A program made the translations under genes and the position numbers. Shown one piece after another: positions 8,332 through 15,831 of a stretch of 40,977 nt of DNA (positions within the stretch are counted from its first letter, which is position 1; each line of letters opens with the position of its first letter). The stretch covers positions 1-40,977 of the forward strand of contig JAHFUM010000012.1 in assembly GCA_023265135.1 (NCBI GenBank), written 5' to 3'. The notes under the pieces are model-generated. The model was not told where the DNA came from. It worked only from the letters and a program-made list of their open reading frames with translations, and did not search any database. The stretch comes from Nitrosarchaeum sp. GTDB taxonomy: Archaea; Thermoproteota; Nitrososphaeria; Nitrososphaerales; Nitrosopumilaceae.

Positions 8332-8917
8332 TTTTTGTACCTTCTTCAGTTTTTAGTTCTTTTTTCTTTTTCAATTCAATTTCTAATTTTGTCACCCTTT
8401 TTTTAAGAGCATGCATCTCTTTGTATACCTCGTCAATTTCTTCTTTGCTTGGCAAATTCGCTGACTGTAAAATCACATTTGAAATATTGTGCCAGTGTTT
8501 TGTCAGTTCAAGCTCTTTTGAAACCAGCTTTCCGTAATTCACTCCAAATTTTTCTGAATCAAATAATTCTGTAAAATCATTATCAAAAATATCTATCCAT
8601 ATTCTCTTAAATGACTCCATTTGTTCTATGTCATGAGGCACATCTGGTGCTTTCAGATTGACTTTCTTTTGTGCCTCCCCCCAAGTTTCTGATAATTGTT
8701 TATAGTATTCTGTGACAAATTTGTTAAACTCCATTAGACTCTCGTTAACTTCGATTAATTCAGTCGAGATTTTCTTTGCATTTGAAGCAAATGCCCGCAT
8801 AGGTCCCAACGAAGCTAAAGCCTGTGGCTTGCTTGACATTAGATGGATAATATCAGTCCAGAACAAGGATAGGTGTTTGTAATAATCCATTGAATCTTTA
8901 GGAGATTGTGCTTCCAC
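8321..8917 (-). CDS. phaE: Class III PHA synthase subunit PhaE
   Basis: A 198-residue helical protein, the partner required by class III PhaC. Landmarks are the N-terminal WTDIIHLMSSKPQ region, a central 'YKQLSETWGEAQ' helix and a C-terminal Lys/Glu-rich coiled coil (about 165-198). It is shorter than bacterial PhaE (often 300 or more residues) and nearer the archaeal form. Translation starts at GTG (8915-8917). It is the first gene of a phaE-phaC operon and overlaps phaC. It sits only about 50 nt from the divergent roadblock-like gene at 8971, so the two share an intergenic promoter region. Confidence 0.88.
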   Translation of the reverse strand: MEAQSPKDSMDYYKHLSLFWTDIIHLMSSKPQALASLGPMRAFASNAKKISTELIEVNESLMEFNKFVTEYYKQLSETWGEAQKKVNLKAPDVPHDIEQMESFKRIWIDIFDNDFTELFDSEKFGVNYGKLVSKELELTKHWHNISNVILQSANLPSKEEIDEVYKEMHALKKRVTKLEIELKKKKELKTEEGTKNEK

Positions 8918-8970
8918 GGCTTACTTTCTCCATAGATCGCAATAAATAGTTCGCTTGTTTAATTAGACAA

Positions 8971-9363
8971 ATGGCTAATGTTGAAGAACTAGAAAAATTA
9001 TGCCAAAAAATTACTAGTCTGGATCCTGCTATGAGGTCTGCTAGAATTATCAACAGTAGAGGGCATCTTGTTGCTGGTGGCATGAAGACTGGATTGATGG
9101 CATTGGAATCCCAAAAACAAGATGAGATGATGTTCATGGAACTTGCACTTAGAGTTCGTATGCGACATGAATTTGATAAGGAATTTGGCGAAGTTCATTT
9201 TTCAATGTCTTATAGAGACAAGGTGATTGTAATGAGTTATCCTTTGGCAAATGATGATGTTTTACTGGTCTCCTCTGAAAAAGAAGCTGATTTTGGCAAA
9301 ATCGCTTTTAAAATTCTTAAACTTATCGCACCACATAAAAAATCCGTTTCGGGAATTTTCTGA
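8971..9363 (+). CDS. Roadblock/profilin-like thaumarchaeal protein (copy 2)
   Basis: A 130-residue protein paralogous to the one at 3979. Shared landmarks are the strand SARIINSRGHLVAGGMKTGL (about 23-42), the helix RMRHEFDKEFG, the strand YRDKVIVMSYP and the closing VSSEKE segment. The start is ATG, TATA-like sequence lies in the short gap, and the gene is divergent from phaE. The fold (alpha/beta, Roadblock/profilin-like) is inferred from pattern. Proximity to PHA synthase may be fortuitous. Confidence 0.75.
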   Translation: MANVEELEKLCQKITSLDPAMRSARIINSRGHLVAGGMKTGLMALESQKQDEMMFMELALRVRMRHEFDKEFGEVHFSMSYRDKVIVMSYPLANDDVLLVSSEKEADFGKIAFKILKLIAPHKKSVSGIF

Positions 9364-9406
9364 TCTTTTTTATGATGAGAACCTAATTCTGGTATAATGT
9401 GTAAGA

Positions 9407-9829
9407 ATGAAAACTGATTATCAAAACGTGACCTGGACCGATATTGAAAAACTCGCTAAACTACTTTCCAAGAAAATTCTTGCACAGTCAAAAGATTTTT
9501 CAAGCATTTCTACAATTAGTCGTGGAGGTCTAGTTCCGGCAAGACTGCTGGCTGATCATATGGGAATTGATACAATACTAGTTGATAAAAACAAAATTCC
9601 CTCTGATTCTCTTTTTGTAGATGATATTTATGATTCAGGTAAAACATTTAAAAAAATAATTCCAAAAGTAACCGATCCTTCAAATTTTGTTTATGCTACA
9701 TTATTTGCAAGACGATACAAAAAATATCCCAAACAACTAGTGTATGCACAAATTACTAAAGGTAATGAATACATTGTATACCCTTGGGATAAGATGGAGT
9801 ATAAGAGACTCAAAGATTTTGCGCTTTAA
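9407..9829 (+). CDS. Phosphoribosyltransferase (type I)
   Basis: A 140-residue type I PRTase. The PRPP-binding loop is LFVDDIYDSGKTF (69-81), with consecutive acidic residues and the GKT end. The other conserved turn, STISRGGLVPARLLA (35-49), matches the xanthine-guanine/hypoxanthine PRTase group (SRGGLVPA). It probably salvages a purine base with PRPP in the cytoplasm; which base cannot be told. The hood region is short (RRYKKYPKQLVYAQ), as in small archaeal homologues. The gene stands alone between a roadblock-like gene and the convergent GIY-YIG-like gene. Confidence 0.9.
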   Translation: MKTDYQNVTWTDIEKLAKLLSKKILAQSKDFSSISTISRGGLVPARLLADHMGIDTILVDKNKIPSDSLFVDDIYDSGKTFKKIIPKVTDPSNFVYATLFARRYKKYPKQLVYAQITKGNEYIVYPWDKMEYKRLKDFAL

Positions 9830-9857
9830 TTTTTGAAACTATATCTAGTTTAATTTT

Positions 9858-10157
9858 TTAATGTGTCTGCATACATTGAGGAAGTTTTCCATCATGTCTG
9901 TCTTGATAATCTTTGATTAAATCATCTGTAATTTGTTCGTAAGATGGTGTTTGCATATATCTTACTCTTGTAGCCCTTGATATGCAGGGATCTCCTTCTT
10001 TGTCTTGAATGCTTGATTTGATATCTTCAGAACCGCTGATAAATAAAATTTTCATAGATGTGTGCATCATGTATACTCCTGCAGATTGTGGTATTTTTGA
10101 AATAGTTTCTTTGTTAAAGTCTAACCAATCTGACCATGCATTTTCATCGTTTAGCAT
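9858..10157 (-). CDS. GIY-YIG-like small protein
   Basis: A 99-residue protein lying 10 nt after the TFB stop and probably cotranscribed. The stretch AGVYMMHTSMKILFISGSED (26-45) resembles the GIY-YIG core, with GVY for GIY and LFI for YIG, followed by a helix containing Lys and a charged tail. The catalytic Arg and Glu of true GIY-YIG nucleases are not clearly identifiable, so activity is uncertain. Similar small proteins occur in archaea as uncharacterised domains. DNA repair or RNA handling is possible. Confidence 0.6.
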   Translation of the reverse strand: MLNDENAWSDWLDFNKETISKIPQSAGVYMMHTSMKILFISGSEDIKSSIQDKEGDPCISRATRVRYMQTPSYEQITDDLIKDYQDRHDGKLPQCMQTH

Positions 10158-10167
10158 CTCTCACACA

Positions 10168-11079
10168 CTAGTCTTGCATCATTTTTCTCAAACCTGCACA
10201 TCTGTTTCTAATTGTAACTTCTGTGACTCCAGATGCAATTGAGATGTCTTTTTGTGATTTTACTTCACCTGAACTAATACATGCCAAATATAATGCAGCA
10301 GCAGCTATGCCCATAGGGTCTTTTCCAGCAACCATGCCGATTTTCTTTGCTTGTTCGAGCATTGCAACTGCTTTTCTTTTAGTTTTCTCACTTAATTGTG
10401 CAATGCTTGCGATTCTAGAGACTCCTTTCACAGGATCTACTACTGGCATTTTTAATTCTAATTCTCTAAAGATTAACCTGTAACATCGCGCTACATCTTT
10501 TCTTCTAATGTTTATTCCCTTGGCAACATCATCCAAAGTTCTAGGTGTTTCCGTATTTCTACATGAAGCATAAAGACAGGCTGCTACTAGACCTTGAATC
10601 GAACGACCTCTTACTAGTTTTTTCTCCATGGCTTTTCTGTAGATGTATGCAGCTTTCTCAATTACTGCATCTGTTAATGCAAGTTTATCTTTTAATTTAT
10701 CCATCTCATTTAGTGCTTGTCTTAGATTTCTATCTGCAGAAGAATGTGCTTGTGTTCTGCTATCCCAGGTTCTTAGTCTCTCAATTGAACTCTTCATTGA
10801 TGATGTGAGTGGTTTTCCAGTAGAATCTTTGTTTGCAGCACCGATTACTGTAGATAATCCCATGTCGTGCATTGTCAATGATGTTCCTGCTCCAACTCTG
10901 GTTCTGTTTGTATCATCATTTGCAAATGAACGCCATTCTGCACCAGTTTCTGCAATTTTATCTGAAACTACTAAACCACATTTTCCACAAAACAATTCTC
11001 CCGTAGTTTCATCTGTTACCATTTTTTTATCACCACATGAAGGACACTTTGGTCCGGAAATTACTGTGCTCTTAAGCAT
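10168..11079 (-). CDS. tfb: Transcription initiation factor IIB (TFB)
   Basis: A 303-residue general transcription factor that bridges TBP at the TATA box and RNA polymerase. The N-terminal zinc ribbon uses Cys12, Cys15, Cys31 and Cys34 (CPSCG...FCGKCG). The B-reader/linker follows (EWRSFANDDTNRTRVGAGTS), then two cyclin-like repeats (about 110-200 and 205-300); the second contains the YLACISSGEVKSQKDISIAS and TEVTIRNR recognition helix. The ATG at 11077-11079 is preferred because it gives the standard TFB N-terminus; an in-frame ATG at 11115 would add 12 unlike residues. Thaumarchaeota often have several TFBs. Confidence 0.95.
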   Translation of the reverse strand: MLKSTVISGPKCPSCGDKKMVTDETTGELFCGKCGLVVSDKIAETGAEWRSFANDDTNRTRVGAGTSLTMHDMGLSTVIGAANKDSTGKPLTSSMKSSIERLRTWDSRTQAHSSADRNLRQALNEMDKLKDKLALTDAVIEKAAYIYRKAMEKKLVRGRSIQGLVAACLYASCRNTETPRTLDDVAKGINIRRKDVARCYRLIFRELELKMPVVDPVKGVSRIASIAQLSEKTKRKAVAMLEQAKKIGMVAGKDPMGIAAAALYLACISSGEVKSQKDISIASGVTEVTIRNRCAGLRKMMQD

Positions 11080-11333
11080 AATTACTATATAATGGCAATT
11101 TAGCTTATTATTCATTTTACATAACTTCTGCAGGTTAATTGTGTGTAGGTTAAGCTAATGCTTATTCTAATTTTATAGAATCAGTCTAAATAATTAGGAG
11201 ACACTAATAGAGAATTTGTTCTGAATCTGCAATTAATTTCCATTTTTTGGCAAATTACGCATTCTTATTTCTAGGCAAAATTCTATTTGATTTTAGAAAA
11301 TCTTTAATCTTTTAACAAATACACATTTTTAGA

Positions 11334-11687
11334 TTGAGCAAGATAGGAGTCGGTGAAATAATTTATGAACTTCGTAAAAAAATTCAAGTTATTCAGTCGG
11401 AATTAGATAAATTGGGTAGTCCTATTTCAGACATGCCTGAACTGATCATCTCTGCTAATCTTTTACGCTCAAATGAACACTATGCACAAGTATTGGAAAA
11501 ACAATCCGAGTTACTATCTGCATATGACCAATATTCCAGAGCACTAGAAGACATGATTGCGGTAGTTTTTGATATTCAAAATGATTTAAAAAACATCTTA
11601 AAGGAACAGTCTGAACTCCTCTCAGATAGAAAAACTGGAAAAACATCTTCATTAAAAAAGAGAACCCGAAAACATTCAAAAAAATAA
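11334..11687 (+). CDS. Hypothetical helical protein, 117 residues
   Basis: An unrecognised protein with a TTG start and a 34-nt TATA-like AT stretch before it. It is almost entirely helical: a leading helix IIYELRKKIQVIQSELDKLG, a loop with Pro residues, then two long amphipathic helices (about 45-98) and a very basic Lys/Arg tail (KKRTRKHSKK). The basic tail suggests contact with nucleic acid, and the helices could form a coiled-coil dimer. Codon use and lack of conflicting frames support a real gene. It converges with the biotin ligase gene. Confidence 0.65.
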   Translation: MSKIGVGEIIYELRKKIQVIQSELDKLGSPISDMPELIISANLLRSNEHYAQVLEKQSELLSAYDQYSRALEDMIAVVFDIQNDLKNILKEQSELLSDRKTGKTSSLKKRTRKHSKK

Positions 11688-11704
11688 CTCGATTTCTCAT
11701 TTTA

Positions 11705-12712
11705 TCATTTTAAAATATACGTGATATCCCCTGATGTAATTCGTCTATTTTTCTTATTTTCCGATATGACTAGTGCCCCATCATAGTCTATTTTAATTGC
11801 CTTGCCTTTGATTTTTACGTCCTCAGTGGTCAGTTCTATGTTTTGACCAATTGTCGATGATTTTTTTGTCCAGCCTCTGATGATTTTTTTAGTATCTCCC
11901 GCACTCAATAAATTATAAATTTGTTCTAACTCCATCAAAAATGACTGTACTAATAAAATCGGCTTTACAGTTTTATTGTGCTCACTCAATGATGCGACTC
12001 CGTAGAAATTTGGTGTGTCTCTTAAGATCTTTTCGATTTGCTTAACGTCCACATCAAAATTTATTCCAACACCTAGTACCATGTTTTCAATTTTGTTTGA
12101 TTCCAATGATGCGTCAACTAACATTCCTGCAACTTTTTTACCATTAATTGTTATGTCGTTTGGCCATTTCAATTCTGATTTTATGTTGAGGGTTTTTTCA
12201 ATTGCGTTTGATAGTGCTAATGCTGAAGCTATTGGAAATAATGTGATGACTGAAATGTCAAATTTTGGATGCAAAATTATTGAAAGCCAAATACCTCCTT
12301 TAGGTGAAATCCATTTCCTACCTAGTCTTCCTTTTCCATCTGTTTGTTTTTCTGCAATTATCACTGTTCCGTTATTTGCTTCATCTAAAGCCATTTTCAT
12401 TGCTTGATTTTGTGTAGAATCTATTGAATCAAAATAATATGCACGCTTTCCAAATATTTTGGTTTTTAATCCAGAAGAAATTTCCCATGGCAGTAACATG
12501 TCTGTGCTTGATTCCAGTCTGTATCCAAGCTTTTGTTTTGATTCTATTTTGTAGCCCAACTCTCTGATTTTTTTAATATGTTTCCAAACTGCAACTCTGC
12601 TTATTCTTAAGACATCGCTCAAATCTTGACCTGAAAGATATTCTGTATTGTGTGATTTTAGAAATGATAATACTTTGACTAAGCCTGGATTGTCATAAGA
12701 ACTGTAAATCAA
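11705..12712 (-). CDS. birA: Biotin-[acetyl-CoA-carboxylase] ligase with HTH domain (BirA)
   Basis: A 335-residue bifunctional biotin ligase. Residues about 10-65 form a winged helix (LSGQDLSDVLRISRVAVWKH), which in BirA represses biotin genes. The catalytic domain has the biotinyl-adenylate loop GKGRLGRKW (126-134), a substrate strand KGGIWLSIIL, KWPND (182-186) and the Lys of NGKKVAGML. A C-terminal SH3-like domain follows. It activates biotin and transfers it to the biotin carrier protein, used in thaumarchaea by the acetyl-/propionyl-CoA carboxylase of the CO2-fixing 3-hydroxypropionate/4-hydroxybutyrate cycle. DNA-binding activity is inferred. Confidence 0.95.
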   Translation of the reverse strand: MIYSSYDNPGLVKVLSFLKSHNTEYLSGQDLSDVLRISRVAVWKHIKKIRELGYKIESKQKLGYRLESSTDMLLPWEISSGLKTKIFGKRAYYFDSIDSTQNQAMKMALDEANNGTVIIAEKQTDGKGRLGRKWISPKGGIWLSIILHPKFDISVITLFPIASALALSNAIEKTLNIKSELKWPNDITINGKKVAGMLVDASLESNKIENMVLGVGINFDVDVKQIEKILRDTPNFYGVASLSEHNKTVKPILLVQSFLMELEQIYNLLSAGDTKKIIRGWTKKSSTIGQNIELTTEDVKIKGKAIKIDYDGALVISENKKNRRITSGDITYILK

Positions 12713-12758
12713 TGGTATGTGTTTTCTGCTTCAAGTATAAATTATCAACTTATTTAAT

Positions 12759-13337
12759 TTAGAATCCGACATTAAAGTCAAATCCGCCGCCATCAGAACC
12801 TCCGCCATCAAATCCACTGCTATCAGAACCTCCAGCATCAGAACCTCCAGCATCAGAACCACTGTCTGATGAATTACCTGCACCTGTATCACTTGGAATA
12901 CTATCTGCTGGTACATAGTCTGTCATCATCATTCCCATCATGCTAAACATCATTGAGAACATCATCATGTCCATTATTCCAAAAAACATCATCGAAGGAA
13001 GAATCGATTTGTTATCGTCCATATACTGTTTTAATTTTTGTTTATCTCCACCTTTGTACAATAATGACATTTGATCCCATTTTCCTTGCAATTCATGAAT
13101 TCTCTCTTCTATCTCTCTTGATCCTTTTTCTGTAATTTTGATCTCTATTTTTTTACCAAACCATCCCTTTTTTTCTTCAATAGTGATCATCTCTCTTTTT
13201 TCTAATTTTTCAAGAATAGAATTTAATTCCTCAGCATCTATCTGAGCAGCATTTTGTATCTTGTCGAATTTTTTGGCTCCTTTTTTAATTGCCCCAAGAA
13301 CAATTACATCTTTTGGCTCTTCTGGAGTTGGTTCCAT
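12759..13337 (-). CDS. Winged-helix protein with Met-rich segment and Gly/Ser/Asp tail
   Basis: A 192-residue unrecognised protein of three unlike parts. Residues 1-85 look like a winged helix: helices, then a basic hairpin with MITIEEKKGWFGKKIEIKIT. Residues about 117-138 are hydrophobic and extraordinarily Met-rich (MMFFGIMDMMMFSMMFSMMG), possibly a membrane-inserting or metal-contacting stretch. The rest is a low-complexity Gly/Ser/Asp tail with repeated SDAGG and GGGSDGGGFDF, ending in Phe. It is 46 nt upstream of birA on the same strand. A membrane-linked regulator or copper-related protein is conceivable, but no function is assigned. Confidence 0.7.
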   Translation of the reverse strand: MEPTPEEPKDVIVLGAIKKGAKKFDKIQNAAQIDAEELNSILEKLEKREMITIEEKKGWFGKKIEIKITEKGSREIEERIHELQGKWDQMSLLYKGGDKQKLKQYMDDNKSILPSMMFFGIMDMMMFSMMFSMMGMMMTDYVPADSIPSDTGAGNSSDSGSDAGGSDAGGSDSSGFDGGGSDGGGFDFNVGF

Positions 13338-13448
13338 AAAATGTAGTTTTTGTTATTATTAAAATACCCTGCTATTTTTCTCTGCATTGTTTCTTCGTTT
13401 TTTTTGGATTAATTCAAAAATTATATTCTACTTAGCTTTAGATTTTTC

Positions 13449-13859
13449 ATGAAACGCGATTCTCACACTGATGATGAAATTAGAGATATTCTTTCTTTGA
13501 AAAATGTTGTAGTAATTGGTATGTCTAAAGATGATCACAAGGCAGCACACTATGTTCCAAAATATCTGTCTGAAAATGGATTTAACATAATTCCAGTGAA
13601 TCCTACAACTAACAATATTTTGGGAAAAAAATGTTATCCTTCTATTTCTGATGTTGAAGGTGATATTGACATTGTTGATGTGTTTAGACCCTCTGAACTT
13701 GTATTGCCTTTTGTAGAGGAATCTTTAAAGAAAAATCCTAAGGTAATATGGCTTCAAGAAGGAATACATAATCCTGATGCCGAAGAAATAGCAAGAAAAA
13801 AAGGTATCCGAGTTGTATTTAACAGATGTATGCTGGCCGAGCATCAGAGACTATTCTAA
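13449..13859 (+). CDS. CoA-binding domain protein (YccU/YneT type)
   Basis: A 136-residue Rossmann protein of the CoA_binding_2 family. The nucleotide turn VVVIGMSKDDHKAAHYVPKY (20-39), the second strand NIIPVNPTTNNILGKKCYPS and the third (DIDIVDVFRPSEL) are classic, as is the late WLQEGIHNPDAEEIARKKGI helix and the Cys-containing FNRCMLAEH end. Family members bind CoA; a function beyond that is not established. It is followed after 2 nt by the next ORF and likely forms an operon with it and possibly the GTPase. Confidence 0.9.
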   Translation: MKRDSHTDDEIRDILSLKNVVVIGMSKDDHKAAHYVPKYLSENGFNIIPVNPTTNNILGKKCYPSISDVEGDIDIVDVFRPSELVLPFVEESLKKNPKVIWLQEGIHNPDAEEIARKKGIRVVFNRCMLAEHQRLF

Positions 13860-13861
13860 AC

Positions 13862-14230
13862 ATGACTGCTTTTGATGCTTTTTACAATGATTTGCTTGAA
13901 TTAGTAAATGAGCATGAAAAAAAGAACACTCCATTAAAAGTTGAAAAAGATCTAGAAGTTGATATTGTAAAAATTTTTGGTGAAAATGTTACTGCTCTGA
14001 CAAGAGCTAAAAATGGATTAAACGATGTCACTGAACTTGCATATGCAACTGCAGAACACCACCCATATTGGAATCTGCTTTACAACTGCTCTGAAATAGC
14101 AAATATTGTTTTAGAGAGATGGAAAAGTGAACTTTCAAAAAAAGATGCAAGCGACATTGAATGGTCCATAAAGGAACTAAAACAATCCCTTGAAAAGATC
14201 AGTGAGAAAATTAACGACCCTGATATCTAG
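13862..14230 (+). CDS. Hypothetical helical protein, 122 residues
   Basis: Not recognised. The ATG at 13862, 2 nt after the preceding stop, is chosen over a longer in-frame start at 13826 that would overlap the CoA-binding gene. The protein is helical and acidic, with a conserved-looking AYATAEHHPYWNLLYNCSEI segment near the middle (His-His and Cys). The C-terminal third is an amphipathic Lys/Glu helix. Tight spacing suggests cotranscription with the CoA-binding gene and, 34 nt further on, the GTPase. Confidence 0.75.
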   Translation: MTAFDAFYNDLLELVNEHEKKNTPLKVEKDLEVDIVKIFGENVTALTRAKNGLNDVTELAYATAEHHPYWNLLYNCSEIANIVLERWKSELSKKDASDIEWSIKELKQSLEKISEKINDPDI

Positions 14231-14264
14231 GCAGAGATAAATATTCTTAGATTGCAATCAAACT

Positions 14265-15476
14265 ATGCCAATCAGACTTGGGCTAATAGGCAAAACAAAT
14301 ACTGGCAAGACAACTTTCTATAATGCCGCAACTCTATCTTCCGAAGAAATATCCTCATATCCATTTACAACAAAAAAACCTGTTACTGGAATAGCACACG
14401 CAATTACATTATGTGTTCATCCTGAATTCAAAATACAAGATAATCCAAATAATTCTAAATGTGTTGAGGGCTGGAGATACATTCCTGTCGAACTAATTGA
14501 TTTGCCTGGACTCATCAAAGATGCATGGAAAGGAAAAGGTTTGGGAAATCAATTTCTCTCAATTGCCGCACAGTCTGATGCATTGCTTCATGTAGTTGAT
14601 GCATCTGGGGGTGTAGACTCGTCTGGAAAGATAACCGAAGTTGGAAGTGGTGATCCTATATCTGATTTTGCAGATATTGAAGAGGAATTAATCATGTGGT
14701 ACCATAAAATTTTGGAAGGAAATAGAGACAAGGTTTCAAAATTAATTCGAACTGGAACTAGTACTATTGATGCTATAACTGATTTGTATCGTGGCATAGG
14801 TGTCAATAAAATACATGTAAAGGATGCCCTGATCACACTTAGTCTGGAAGAGAAAGAGTTTGATAATTTTGATATGAATGAAAGCAAAAAACTTGCTTCA
14901 CATATTAGAAAAATTTCAAAGCCTACCTTGATTGTTGCAAATAAAATAGATGTTGAAGGTGCTGACAAAAATTTTGCCAGACTACGAGAACGCTACAATG
15001 ATTCTATTGTAATTCCTGTAAGTGGAGACAGTGAATTTAGTTTAAGAAGAGCAGAACAAAAGGGACTGATAAAATATTCTCCAGGCTCAGAACAATTTGA
15101 AATAATAAAATCTGAGGAACTTAATGAAAAGCAAACCAATGCATTGAATTTTATCAAAAAAGGAATAATGGGTGAATACATGCGAACTGGAGTGCAATTT
15201 GCGATAAATGTTGCAGTCTTCAAACTTTTAAAGATGAACTCAATTTATCCTGTAGCTGACGAGAAACATCTTTCAGATAAAAAAGGGCGTGTCTTGCCTG
15301 ATTTGATCTTGCTTAAGGCTGGTGCAACAATTGCTGATCTTGCAGGTGCGATTCACACTGATCTTACCAAAGGATTGCTTTATGGAAAAGATTTGAGATA
15401 TAACTTAAGATTGCCTGTGGATTATCAGCTAAGAGATAGAGATGTGGTGTCTCTGGTTAGTGCATCAAAAAAGTAA
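14265..15476 (+). CDS. YchF/Obg-family GTPase with TGS domain
   Basis: A 403-residue P-loop NTPase of the archaeal YchF-like branch of the OBG group. G1 is GKTNTGKT (9-16), where bacterial relatives have GxPNxGKS. G3 is DLPGL (79-83), preceded by switch I around YPFTTKKPVTG, and followed by a Lys/Gly-rich loop KDAWKGKGLGNQF. G4 is NKID (about 226-229), which favours GTP; bacterial YchF lacks this and prefers ATP. A TGS domain (about 315-400) follows. These proteins bind ribosomes and act in translation or stress. The cell role here is inferred from family. Confidence 0.93.
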   Translation: MPIRLGLIGKTNTGKTTFYNAATLSSEEISSYPFTTKKPVTGIAHAITLCVHPEFKIQDNPNNSKCVEGWRYIPVELIDLPGLIKDAWKGKGLGNQFLSIAAQSDALLHVVDASGGVDSSGKITEVGSGDPISDFADIEEELIMWYHKILEGNRDKVSKLIRTGTSTIDAITDLYRGIGVNKIHVKDALITLSLEEKEFDNFDMNESKKLASHIRKISKPTLIVANKIDVEGADKNFARLRERYNDSIVIPVSGDSEFSLRRAEQKGLIKYSPGSEQFEIIKSEELNEKQTNALNFIKKGIMGEYMRTGVQFAINVAVFKLLKMNSIYPVADEKHLSDKKGRVLPDLILLKAGATIADLAGAIHTDLTKGLLYGKDLRYNLRLPVDYQLRDRDVVSLVSASKK

Positions 15477-15494
15477 GATACATTTTTAGTGTTT

Positions 15495-15641
15495 TTAAAA
15501 TTCTTTTATATTTTGACGAATGATGTTGTTATCACCATCTACATAGTTGGCACACGTTTCACAAAGCCATTGCGTCTTGTTTTCTATTTTTATCCATTTT
15601 GGCAGTCTTCTGTTATTGCATTTCACACAAAATAACGACAT
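15495..15641 (-). CDS. Small zinc-ribbon protein, 48 residues
   Basis: An ATG frame with FCVKC near residues 5-8 and LCETC at 27-30, two CxxC knuckles of a zinc ribbon, joined by a basic Trp-containing loop. A polar helix follows. Such tiny zinc ribbons are common in thaumarchaea, often of unknown function; RNA or DNA contact is plausible. The start lies 3 nt after the stop of another short frame (15645-15734), suggesting a minute operon. It is convergent with the GTPase gene, whose stop is 18 nt away. Confidence 0.6.
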   Translation of the reverse strand: MSLFCVKCNNRRLPKWIKIENKTQWLCETCANYVDGDNNIIRQNIKEF

Positions 15642-15644
15642 GTT

Positions 15645-15734
15645 TCATTGTGTGTCTTCTTCTATTTGTACTGGCGCTGCATAGTTTTTTTGAGTTTTAA
15701 AATAATCCATGTACTGTGCCTGATCTTTTATCAT
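15645..15734 (-). CDS. Small ORF, 29 residues (hypothetical)
   Basis: A short ATG frame, MIKDQAQYMDYFKTQKNYAA and an acidic end, immediately before the zinc-ribbon ORF (3-nt gap). In the same frame upstream a Cys-containing stretch (RCTKQTISC) precedes the ATG, back to a stop, without an evident start codon. It could be a leader or a small protein. Evidence is limited to coding-like composition and tight spacing. Confidence 0.3.
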   Translation of the reverse strand: MIKDQAQYMDYFKTQKNYAAPVQIEEDTQ

Positions 15735-15831
15735 ACATGATATTGTTTGTTTAGTACATCTTACATTTTCTCATATGACCCAAAAATAAAGACTACTTAA
15801 GTCCTGATATTTTAGAATCAAGAGTTCAGAA

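Noticed and set aside
10643-11092. Long plus-strand frame opposite tfb
   Set aside because: The TFB protein on the other strand is unambiguous, and this frame has no domain.
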